From Bacteroidota bacterium (GTDB lineage: Bacteria; Bacteroidota; Bacteroidia; Chitinophagales; Chitinophagaceae), in assembly GCA_020161435.1 (NCBI GenBank), contig JAIUNV010000008.1:174511-238510 (forward strand): 64,000 nucleotides of DNA. The letters run 5' to 3'. The translations under genes were made by a program, and so were the position numbers. Positions 44,781 through 53,129 of the stretch are shown here, in pieces. The first letter of the stretch is position 1. Every line of letters starts with the position of its first letter. A model generated the notes under the pieces. That model worked only from the letters and a program-made list of their open reading frames with translations, had not been told where the DNA came from and made no database searches.

Positions 44781-46370
44781 ATGAACGAAATTTACAATAA
44801 ACTCACAACGCTTGACTTTGCCATTGTAGCCATTTACCTGGTTGCATTGCTGGCCATTGGTTATGTCGCCAGTTTCCGCAACAAGAAAAAAGATGAAACA
44901 CTTTTTTTGGCGAGCAATTCACTCAACTGGTACAACATTGGTTTCAACATGTGGGGAACAAATGTGGGCCCCTCATCATTACTTGCATTTGCAAGCATTG
45001 GTTTTTCCGCAGGTATTGTGGGTGGAAATTTTGAATGGTATGCGTTTGTGTTTTTAACGCTGCTGGCAATGGTGTTTGCACCTCGTTACATCGCCAGCAA
45101 AGTAAGTACCATGCCCGAGTTCATGGGCAAGCGCTATGGTAAAAGCACACAGGATATTTTAGCAGGTTATGCGTTGGTGAAAATTTTGATCAGTTGGTTA
45201 AGCCTTGGTTTATTCAGCGGAGGAATTTTAGTGCGACAGATATTAGGGATACCCATGTGGCAATCAACCATTGTACTCGTTGCATTCTCGGGTTTGTTTA
45301 CGTACATGGGTGGGTTGAAAGCCATTGCAATAGTGAATGTATTCCAAATGATCTTACTAATCATTGTATCATTGGCATTAACGTTTATCGGTTTGCAAAA
45401 GCTTGGCGGCATAACAGCATTGATCGATAAGACACCGAGTCACTTCTGGAATTTAATTCATCCGGCATCCGATCCCGGTTATCCATGGCATGCATTGTTA
45501 TTGGGTTATCCTGTATCGGCCGTTGCATTTTTCTGTACCGATCAGAGTATGGTGCAAAGTGTGTTGGGTGCAAAAAATTTAAAACAGGGACAGCTCGGTG
45601 TAAACTTCATCGGCTGGTTAAAAGTACTGGCATTGCCCATGTTCATCTTGCCGGGCATTTTATGTTTTGCATTGTTCCCCGATTTAACTGATGATAAGTT
45701 GGCTTACATGACAATGGTAACAAATCTCTTTCCTTCAGGATTGAATGGGTTGGTGATTTGTGTGTTGATCGCTGTGTTGGTGGCAACCATTGGTTCCTCC
45801 TTGAATGCATTAAGCACAGTGTTTACAAAAGATATTTATGTCAATAACATGAATCCGCAGGCCACTGTGCAGCAACAAATAAAAGTAGGACGTTATACTG
45901 TTGTTGCGGGTTGTGTGCTGGCTGTGTTAATGGCGATAGCATTTGATAATATACAAGGCAAAACCTTGTTCGATATTTTTCAATCCATACTTGGCTACTT
46001 GGCTCCGCCATTGGCAGTTACATTCTTGTTGAGTGTGTTCTGGAAACGCACCACCAAGCTTGCTGTGAATGTAATTTTATCGGCAGGTTCTGCATTCAGT
46101 TTGTTGGTAGGAATGCTCAACTTGTGGATTCTGCCTCCCGATGCAGCAACAGGTGCCAACACCTGGTGGCCGCATTATTTCCTCATCTCGTTTTACATCT
46201 TCGCTATCTTATTTGTTGCAGCCATACTTATATCCTTGCTCGATAAAAACAAAGTAACGGCCACAATCGAAACAGCGCCATTGCCAAAAACAGATAAGCA
46301 GGTAAAAATGCTATTTGCATTATTAGGTCTTGTGATACTAACCCTCTACATCATCTTCAACGGACACTAA
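44781..46370 (+). CDS. sodium:solute symporter, SSS family
   Basis: A 529-residue inner-membrane carrier with about 13-14 hydrophobic helices. The first is FAIVAIYLVALLAIGYVA, and the last are LISFYIFAILFVAAILISLL and LLGLVILTLYIIF. FNMWGTNVGPSSLLAFA and the helix-3-4 loop GKRYGKSTQD are typical of the SSS sugar/solute group. The start is the ATG at 44781; an upstream in-frame GTG at 44748 lies in repeat copy B and would add non-conserved residues. It should use the Na+ gradient to import a sugar or sugar acid released in the periplasm. Translation of the MFS gene begins 2 bases after its stop, so the pair probably forms one transport unit. Confidence 0.9.
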   Translation: MNEIYNKLTTLDFAIVAIYLVALLAIGYVASFRNKKKDETLFLASNSLNWYNIGFNMWGTNVGPSSLLAFASIGFSAGIVGGNFEWYAFVFLTLLAMVFAPRYIASKVSTMPEFMGKRYGKSTQDILAGYALVKILISWLSLGLFSGGILVRQILGIPMWQSTIVLVAFSGLFTYMGGLKAIAIVNVFQMILLIIVSLALTFIGLQKLGGITALIDKTPSHFWNLIHPASDPGYPWHALLLGYPVSAVAFFCTDQSMVQSVLGAKNLKQGQLGVNFIGWLKVLALPMFILPGILCFALFPDLTDDKLAYMTMVTNLFPSGLNGLVICVLIAVLVATIGSSLNALSTVFTKDIYVNNMNPQATVQQQIKVGRYTVVAGCVLAVLMAIAFDNIQGKTLFDIFQSILGYLAPPLAVTFLLSVFWKRTTKLAVNVILSAGSAFSLLVGMLNLWILPPDAATGANTWWPHYFLISFYIFAILFVAAILISLLDKNKVTATIETAPLPKTDKQVKMLFALLGLVILTLYIIFNGH

Positions 46371-46372
46371 AT

Positions 46373-47740
46373 ATGGAACATAAAAAAGGAAGTTTAAAAA
46401 GTACGATTGCTGTATCGCTAACTAATTACCTGGATGCAGGAGCAATTGTTGCAGGTGCAAGCGGGTTGACGCTTTGGCAAAATTACCTTGGACTTAATGA
46501 AGGGCATCTCGGTTGGCTGAATGCACTTAGTGCCAACGCTTTTGGTGCGGCTATTGGCGCTATTTTCGGTGGCTTCCTGGCAGATAAATACGGACGCAAA
46601 ACCATTTATACATACAACATGTTGGTGTATATGCTGGGGATTGCCATTATTATGTTCACTGTTAATTTTCCCATGCTGTTGGCCGGTTTTCTTATCACAG
46701 GTATTTCAGTGGGCGTGGGTGTTCCAGCATCATGGACATATATCTCCGAAAATTCAGAAGTGGGTAATCGTGGAAAGAATATGGGTATTTCACAGTTTGC
46801 ATGGGGTGTCGGTCCCATGATTATTTTATTGCTGGGCATGCTCCTTGCTCCCGGCAACGCTGATGCTTCGGCCGGTGTTTTATTTGATTACGTGCAAAAA
46901 ATTGCAACACTTTTTATTGGTAACGATGCAAGTGTTGAAGCCATCAATGTATTCAGCAGCCGTATCATTTTTGGATCTTTGTTAGTGGTTGCTTTTATCG
47001 CATGGACATTGCAACGAAAACTCAATGAATCGAAAGATTGGGAAGAAGCAAAAAAAATGCAAACCAACGAAAAGCAACCCGGCGTTTTCGCATCGTTTGG
47101 TACACTGTTTACCAACAAAGTGAATATCCGCACCATGCTTTTCCTTGCTGGTATTTATATCAGCTGGAATATGGTGGCTTCGGTGATGGGCTTCTTTCAG
47201 CAACATATTTATGAAACCGCAGGCGGTCTTTCAAACGGTGAGGCCAACATGATTACGGCAGTACAATGGATTGTCATTATAGCCATTACCTATTTTGGTT
47301 TTGCCATGTTGGTTGATAAAGTGAATCACCGCTGGTTGTATGTTTTCGGTACATCAATTGGAATAGTGGCCTGGTGCATTCTTATTTTCATCGGCATAAA
47401 AAATCATGTTGCGCTATGGACGTTCACCATGCTCTGGGGTATACATGCAGGCATAAGCGTACAGGCATTTTATGCACTTTGGGCTTCTGAACTTTTTCCT
47501 GCAAAATATCGGGCCGCTGCGCAGGGCATTATGTTTTTTGCAGTGAGAAGTATTGCAGCAGTATGGGGTTTTGGTTTTGTAAATATTTATGGTGAGAATG
47601 GCGAAGGATTTTCTACCGCAGCCTACATTATGATTGGGCTGCTCATTTTTGCATTGATTGTAGGAGCCATCTGGACACCCAAAACCCAAGGCAAATCATT
47701 ACAACAAATTTCCAAAGAAAGATATGGAGAGGATATTTAG
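46373..47740 (+). CDS. MFS sugar transporter
   Basis: A 455-residue 12-helix carrier. The loop-2-3 signature GGFLADKYGRKTIY and the later VLFAVRSIAAVWGF-like helices match the sugar-porter branch of the major facilitator superfamily. A large loop occupies residues about 150-185 (NADASAGVLFDYVQKIATLF), longer than in most bacterial family members. The cytoplasmic central loop is QRKLNESKDWEEAKKMQ. It likely imports a monosaccharide or short oligosaccharide by proton symport. It is tandem with an SSS symporter, so the two carriers may take up two different products (for example apiose or rhamnose and a uronate). Confidence 0.86.
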   Translation: MEHKKGSLKSTIAVSLTNYLDAGAIVAGASGLTLWQNYLGLNEGHLGWLNALSANAFGAAIGAIFGGFLADKYGRKTIYTYNMLVYMLGIAIIMFTVNFPMLLAGFLITGISVGVGVPASWTYISENSEVGNRGKNMGISQFAWGVGPMIILLLGMLLAPGNADASAGVLFDYVQKIATLFIGNDASVEAINVFSSRIIFGSLLVVAFIAWTLQRKLNESKDWEEAKKMQTNEKQPGVFASFGTLFTNKVNIRTMLFLAGIYISWNMVASVMGFFQQHIYETAGGLSNGEANMITAVQWIVIIAITYFGFAMLVDKVNHRWLYVFGTSIGIVAWCILIFIGIKNHVALWTFTMLWGIHAGISVQAFYALWASELFPAKYRAAAQGIMFFAVRSIAAVWGFGFVNIYGENGEGFSTAAYIMIGLLIFALIVGAIWTPKTQGKSLQQISKERYGEDI

Positions 47741-47787
47741 ATGATGAAGTCAGTATCTAAATATCCGAAGCAATTAACGTGAAGCAA

Positions 47788-49920
47788 ATGAATAACTCAG
47801 ATTTATCAAATACAATTTCAACACCAACCTGGATATGGTATCCCGGCGATTTCGAAATTGTACTGGCCAATAAAATGCAAAACCGTCGCACCGAACGTGG
47901 TACATTTTTTCCTGTATTCTGGAAAATAGATAGCCATTATGTGCTCATGGATTTTCATAAAGTGTTTGATGTACCAGACGAAGAGACCGTTGACATTTAT
48001 GTAGAAGGTGAATACAATGTAAAGCTTGATGGGAAAGCATTTGAAGGTAGTCCGAAACAAATTGTTGTACCGGCTGGTAAACACAAGATCAACATTAAAG
48101 TATTTAACCAGGCCAACGTGTCTGCTATCTATGTAAAAGGAAAAACAATTGTATCGGATGCTTCATGGTTGGTGACATTCGAAGACAAAGAATGGATCGA
48201 TGAAACAGGAAAAGCATCCGACATCTCCGCTACCAAATGGGTAAATGCAGGAAGTTCGAATTTTAATTCACCTGAGCAATTGCCTTCGCAGTATATGCTG
48301 CCGACAAGAGAACAATCACCAGTATCAACAACAAAAGGAAATAATTCCATGCTTGTTGATTTTGGTAAGGAAACTTTTGGTTTCGTCAAACTGCACGAAT
48401 TAAAAGGCAAAGGCAAGCTTTCTGTTTATTATGGCGAATCAGAAGAAGAAGCTTTATCAACTGAACATTGCGAAACGCTGGATAGGGTAGATGTAAATAA
48501 CACGGAGAAGAAAGATGAGATTATGAAACTTTCGAAAGCTTATCGTTTTGTAAATGTGCAATACGATGAAGGCGTAATACTCGATTCCGTTTCGATGCTG
48601 TACGAATATGCTGATGTAAAAGAACGTGGCAGTTTTACCTGTAACGATGAAGAGATCAATCGCATTTACGATGTTTCGAAATACACGTTTGAATTAAATA
48701 CAAGAGAATTTTTCATTGATGGTATCAAACGGGACCGCTGGATCTGGAGTGGTGATGCTTACCAAAGCTATCTCATGAATTATTATCTCTACTTCGATAA
48801 TGAAACAGTCAAACGTACAACCTATGCATTGCGTGGTAAAGATCCGGTAACGGGGCACATCAACACCATTATGGATTATACCTTTTACTGGTTCCTCGGC
48901 ATTTATGATTACTATCTCTACACCGGTGATAAAAAATTTATTGCACAGAACTATGATTGCATGAAAACGCTGATGGATTATGTGCTGGCCCGGCGTAATA
49001 AAGATGGATTGATGGAATGGATGACCGGTGATTGGATATTTATTGATTGGGCTGAAGGACTTAGCAAAAAAGGCGAAGTAAGTTTTGAACAGTTGTTGCT
49101 GGCACGCAGTCTCGAAACAATGGCGCTGTGTGCAAACATTGCTGATGATAAAGATGCCGAAGCGCAATACAACTCATTAGCAGCTGATATGCGATACAAA
49201 TTATTCAGCATTTACTGGAACGATACAAAGCAGGCACTGGTGCACAGTCGTGTGGATGGCCAGCAAACAGAAAATGTAACACGCTATGCAAACATGTTCT
49301 CCATCTTCTTCGATTATTTTAACGAGGAACAAAAACAACAGGTGAAAGCATCTGTGTTACTGAACGACGATATTCAGAAGATCACTACACCTTACATGCG
49401 TTTCTACGAACTGGAAGCATTGTGTGCATTGGGCGAACAGAATTATGTATTGGAGGAAATGAAAGATTACTGGGGAGGCATGTTGAAGCTTGGCGCAACA
49501 AGTTTCTGGGAAGAATACAACCCTGCCAAACAAGGAGCAGAACATTACGCCATGTATGGCCGGAAGTTCGGTAAGAGTTTATGCCATGCATGGGGCGCAA
49601 GCCCGTTGTACCTGTTGGGCAAATATTATCTCGGTGTAAAACCAACTGCACCGGGGTATGAAAAATATGTAGTAGAACCAAACCTTGGTGGCCTCGAATG
49701 GATGCAGGGTAAAGTACCAACACCACAGGGTGAAATAGAATTGAAAGTGACCAACACAACTGTAGAGGTAAAGGCTCCTGCAGGAATGGGATTGCTGAGA
49801 TTGAAAAGCAGCATACTTCCGGAAGGACGGGACATTGTGCCATTGTCAAAAGGCAATGGCCTTTATGAAATGGCCATTCAACCCGGTGTAGCATACATCA
49901 TTCAATACAAAGCTGATTAA
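47788..49920 (+). CDS. cytoplasmic GH78-like alpha-L-rhamnosidase
   Basis: 710 residues without signal peptide, in contrast to all other glycosidases here. The GTG at 47779 is less likely than the ATG at 47788. Layout: a short sugar-binding sandwich (residues about 15-120), a second sandwich (VDFGKETFGFVKLHEL), the (alpha/alpha)6 barrel and a C-terminal sandwich. The catalytic motif reads DGIKRDRWIWSGDAYQS with D311 and D316; the position usually Glu in DCPxRE enzymes is Asp here. The later acid E575 is in FWEEYNP. This variant motif is shared by intracellular GH78 enzymes that act on imported rhamnosides. It follows the two transporters, consistent with cleaving an imported rhamnose-bearing disaccharide. 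Confidence 0.85.
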   Translation: MNNSDLSNTISTPTWIWYPGDFEIVLANKMQNRRTERGTFFPVFWKIDSHYVLMDFHKVFDVPDEETVDIYVEGEYNVKLDGKAFEGSPKQIVVPAGKHKINIKVFNQANVSAIYVKGKTIVSDASWLVTFEDKEWIDETGKASDISATKWVNAGSSNFNSPEQLPSQYMLPTREQSPVSTTKGNNSMLVDFGKETFGFVKLHELKGKGKLSVYYGESEEEALSTEHCETLDRVDVNNTEKKDEIMKLSKAYRFVNVQYDEGVILDSVSMLYEYADVKERGSFTCNDEEINRIYDVSKYTFELNTREFFIDGIKRDRWIWSGDAYQSYLMNYYLYFDNETVKRTTYALRGKDPVTGHINTIMDYTFYWFLGIYDYYLYTGDKKFIAQNYDCMKTLMDYVLARRNKDGLMEWMTGDWIFIDWAEGLSKKGEVSFEQLLLARSLETMALCANIADDKDAEAQYNSLAADMRYKLFSIYWNDTKQALVHSRVDGQQTENVTRYANMFSIFFDYFNEEQKQQVKASVLLNDDIQKITTPYMRFYELEALCALGEQNYVLEEMKDYWGGMLKLGATSFWEEYNPAKQGAEHYAMYGRKFGKSLCHAWGASPLYLLGKYYLGVKPTAPGYEKYVVEPNLGGLEWMQGKVPTPQGEIELKVTNTTVEVKAPAGMGLLRLKSSILPEGRDIVPLSKGNGLYEMAIQPGVAYIIQYKAD

Positions 49921-49922
49921 TC

Positions 49923-51941
49923 ATGAAACCCGTACACAAATTGTTCTTCGCTGTGTTATTGTTGCCGCTGTCGCTACTGGCACAAAACGGATTGGTGAGT
50001 ACTGGCAATAGTCCAAAGGCGGCACTTAACAGTGTAGGCATAAGCGATGTGCAATGGACCAAAGGTTTTTGGGCAGAACGCTTTGCTGTTTGCCGCGATG
50101 CTATGTTGCCACAACTCTGGCAAACATACACGAGCAAAAATATGTGCTATTCGTTTCAGAATTTTCGAGTAGCAGCGGGTTTAGATACCGGCCGCTTTCG
50201 TGGCCCATCTTTTCATGATGGCGATTTTTATAAAACACTGGAAGCAGTGGCTGCCATGTATGCCAGCACAAAAGATGCAAAGCTCGAAGCATGGATGGAT
50301 GAAGCCATTGCCGTTATTGGCAAAGCACAAAAAGCCGATGGCTACATCTATACCAAAAACATTATTGAACAGCGCAAAACGGGCAGCGAAAAAATGTTTG
50401 ATGACCAGTTGAGTTTCGAAGCGTACAACTTTGGTCATTTAATGACGGCGGCCTGTGTGCATTATCGAGCAACAGGTAAAACAACCTTGCTCAACATCGC
50501 CAGCAAAGCAGCAGATTTTTTAATTGGCTTTTACAAAACTGCTACACCAGAGCAGGCACGCAATGCTATTTGCCCTTCGCATTACATGGGGTTGACAGAA
50601 TTGTATCGTACCACACAGCAAAAAAAATACCTCGATTTGGTGGTGCACCTTATCAACATTCGGGGTACTGTAGAAGGCACGGATGATAACAGCGACCGGG
50701 CACCATTCCGCGATATGCAAAAGATTGCCGGCCATGCAGTACGTGCCAATTATTTGCTGGCAGGTGTAGCCGATGTGTATGCCGAAACAGGCGATGCCAG
50801 TTTGCTCACCACACTTCACCGGTTGTGGAATAATGTTATCCTCAGCAAAATGTATGTAACAGGTGGCTGTGGTGCTTTGTATGATGGCGTAAGTGTGGAT
50901 GGTACTTCGTACAAACCTGATACGGTTCAGAAAGTGCATCAATCTTATGGCCGTGATTTTCAACTGCCCAACCTCACCGCACACAATGAAACCTGTGCCA
51001 ACATTGGCAATGTATTGTGGAACTGGCGCATGTTTTTGCTCACGGGAGAATCGAAGTATACAGACATTGTTGAACTGGCTTTGTACAACAGTGTGTTGAG
51101 TGGCGTAAGCCTGGATGGCGGCAACTATTTTTATACCAATCCGTTGGCAGCATCCGATCGCTTTCCGTATCACATGCGTTGGGAAGGTGGCCGCATTCCA
51201 TACATCAGCAAATCCAACTGCTGTCCGCCAAATGTGGTACGTACCATTGCCGAGATAAACAGTTATATGTACAGCATTGGAAAAAAGGGTTTGTACATCA
51301 ACATGTATGGAGGCAGTCAGTTGTCTACCACTTTACAAGATGGGCAACAAATGATTTTGGAGCAACAAACCAACTATCCATGGCAGGGAAATATTGCTAT
51401 CCAAATCAAACAGTCATTATCAAAATCTGCAGTCATTTTCTTTCGCATACCCGGTTGGTGCAACAAATACACGTTGCTTGTAAATGGGAAAGTGCCACAC
51501 AATGTAGTAGACCGTTCGAATGGTTACATTGGTGTAAAGTCCAGCTGGCAAAAAGGAGACAAGATTGAATTGCGGTTGGATATGCCGGTGACATTGCTGG
51601 AAAGCAATCCACTGGTGGAGGAAACCCGTGGTCAGGTTACAGTAAAACGTGGCCCCATCGTATACTGTCTGGAGTCTGCCGATTTGCCACAGCACAACAT
51701 TTTTGATGTGGCCATTCCGGCCAGTGCTGTATGGCAAACAAAGCCATTGGCCATTGCGGGCAGCACGGTTACAGCCCTTACCACTACGGCCAAAGTGAAA
51801 GCGCCACAAACCTGGAGCAATGCACTGTATCAGCCATTGAATAATCAGCTGAAAGCTGCAGCCGTTACACTCATTCCATATTATGCCTGGGCCAACCGTG
51901 GCAAAACTGATATGACTGTATGGATGCCTGTTGTTCGTTAA
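49923..51941 (+). CDS. GH127-family beta-L-arabinofuranosidase-like enzyme (DUF1680)
   Basis: 672 residues with signal peptide ending LSLLAQ. It carries the DUF1680 (alpha/alpha)6 domain and a C-terminal beta-sandwich. The zinc-dependent cysteine catalytic set of GH127 is visible: NETCANIG (acid/base E356, zinc ligand C358) and NCCPPNV (C433 and C434, one of them the nucleophile). Family members hydrolyse beta-L-arabinofuranosides; one RG-II member has been assigned to removal of aceric acid, so that alternative should be considered. The gene starts 2 bases after the cytoplasmic GH78 stop. Because GH146 shares this fold and Cys chemistry, the family could also be GH146. Confidence 0.9.
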   Translation: MKPVHKLFFAVLLLPLSLLAQNGLVSTGNSPKAALNSVGISDVQWTKGFWAERFAVCRDAMLPQLWQTYTSKNMCYSFQNFRVAAGLDTGRFRGPSFHDGDFYKTLEAVAAMYASTKDAKLEAWMDEAIAVIGKAQKADGYIYTKNIIEQRKTGSEKMFDDQLSFEAYNFGHLMTAACVHYRATGKTTLLNIASKAADFLIGFYKTATPEQARNAICPSHYMGLTELYRTTQQKKYLDLVVHLINIRGTVEGTDDNSDRAPFRDMQKIAGHAVRANYLLAGVADVYAETGDASLLTTLHRLWNNVILSKMYVTGGCGALYDGVSVDGTSYKPDTVQKVHQSYGRDFQLPNLTAHNETCANIGNVLWNWRMFLLTGESKYTDIVELALYNSVLSGVSLDGGNYFYTNPLAASDRFPYHMRWEGGRIPYISKSNCCPPNVVRTIAEINSYMYSIGKKGLYINMYGGSQLSTTLQDGQQMILEQQTNYPWQGNIAIQIKQSLSKSAVIFFRIPGWCNKYTLLVNGKVPHNVVDRSNGYIGVKSSWQKGDKIELRLDMPVTLLESNPLVEETRGQVTVKRGPIVYCLESADLPQHNIFDVAIPASAVWQTKPLAIAGSTVTALTTTAKVKAPQTWSNALYQPLNNQLKAAAVTLIPYYAWANRGKTDMTVWMPVVR

Positions 51942-51964
51942 CCGCGAAAGATTAATTAAGTAAA

Positions 51965-53038
51965 ATGACCATCAAACAATTCGAAATCTTTACGGCAACT
52001 GCGCCATTACAAAAGCCCATTGCCGATGCTACGCATACGCTTTCCGAAATCTCATTTGTGGTGCTGCGATTGCATACCCAAAGCGGTCACACGGGCGAAG
52101 CCTACCTGTTGAGTTTTCAATACAGTTCGCAAGCCATTATTGGTGCGCTGAAAGATCAGGGACCATTGTTAATCGGTGAAGAGGTTTGCGCTACCGTAAA
52201 GGTATTTATGAAGTTGAATCATGCCAACGAATACTTTGGGCACGAAGGCATCAACCGTTGGGCACAGGCGGCTTACAACATGGCCATGTGGGATGCGTGG
52301 TGCAAAATACTCAAGCAACCCATTTGGAAAGTGTTGGGCCATTCGGCACAAAAAATACCAGCGTACGGTAGCGGTGGTTGGATAAGTTACACCGAAGCCG
52401 AATTGTTGGATGAAGTGAAAGGCTATGCTGCCCGTGGTTTTGGTGCTGTAAAAATTAAAGTAGGCAAACCCGATTGGCGGGAAGACCTTGAAAGATTGCA
52501 GTTGGTTCGTGAAGCGGTGGGGCCACACATCAATATCATGATGGATGCCAACCAGGGCATGAATGTACCCAATGCATTGGCGCTGGCCCGTGCTGCCCGC
52601 AACATCGGTATTCAATGGTTTGAAGAACCCATTGACCATACCGACTATGAAGGCTATAGCATACTGCGTCATCAGGCGGGCATTTCTCTTGCCATGGGCG
52701 AAAGAGAATACAGCACCGTGCCGCTGCGGGAATTACTAAAACGCAATGCCCTCGACATTTGGCAGCCCGATATATTGCGGCTTGGCGGCGTAGAAGCCTG
52801 GCGCAACAGTGCGGCTTTAGCAGCTGCGTATAACGTGCCTGTATTGCCGCACTACTACAAAGATTATGATGTGCCCTTGCTCAGCACCATTGCCAATGGC
52901 GCCGGTGTGGAGTCATTCGATTGGATAGATCCGTTGATAGATCATCCCATTCAGTTTCACAACGGATTTGCATTGCCGCACAACCGCCCGGGTTGGGGCT
53001 TCACTTTTAAGGATGAGCATTTGACTGCTATAGCGTAA
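51965..53038 (+). CDS. enolase-superfamily sugar-acid dehydratase (MR/MLE type)
   Basis: A 357-residue cytoplasmic enzyme. The MR-type active site is clear: base K163-x-K165 (VKIKVG), metal ligands D194 (MMDANQG), E220 (FEEPI) and E246 (GEREY), and the His/Asp dyad H296 (LPHYYKDYD) with D269 (IWQPDILRLGG). Such enzymes dehydrate or epimerise aldonates and aldarates (galactonate, rhamnonate, fuconate, galactarate and similar). Which acid is handled cannot be read from these residues. It may work with the Zn-dehydrogenase at 6175 on an L-galactonate-type or L-rhamnonate-type intermediate, although the genes are 45 kb apart. It is the only cytoplasmic enzyme between two secreted glycosidases. 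Confidence 0.88.
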   Translation: MTIKQFEIFTATAPLQKPIADATHTLSEISFVVLRLHTQSGHTGEAYLLSFQYSSQAIIGALKDQGPLLIGEEVCATVKVFMKLNHANEYFGHEGINRWAQAAYNMAMWDAWCKILKQPIWKVLGHSAQKIPAYGSGGWISYTEAELLDEVKGYAARGFGAVKIKVGKPDWREDLERLQLVREAVGPHINIMMDANQGMNVPNALALARAARNIGIQWFEEPIDHTDYEGYSILRHQAGISLAMGEREYSTVPLRELLKRNALDIWQPDILRLGGVEAWRNSAALAAAYNVPVLPHYYKDYDVPLLSTIANGAGVESFDWIDPLIDHPIQFHNGFALPHNRPGWGFTFKDEHLTAIA

Positions 53039-53129
53039 TACAATGTGGATGTCAGCAGCCGTGCAGTTGGCATCTGCGTTGCGTCGCACACTTCAAGTTT
53101 CTGTTCAATACTGAGCAATACAAACCAAC

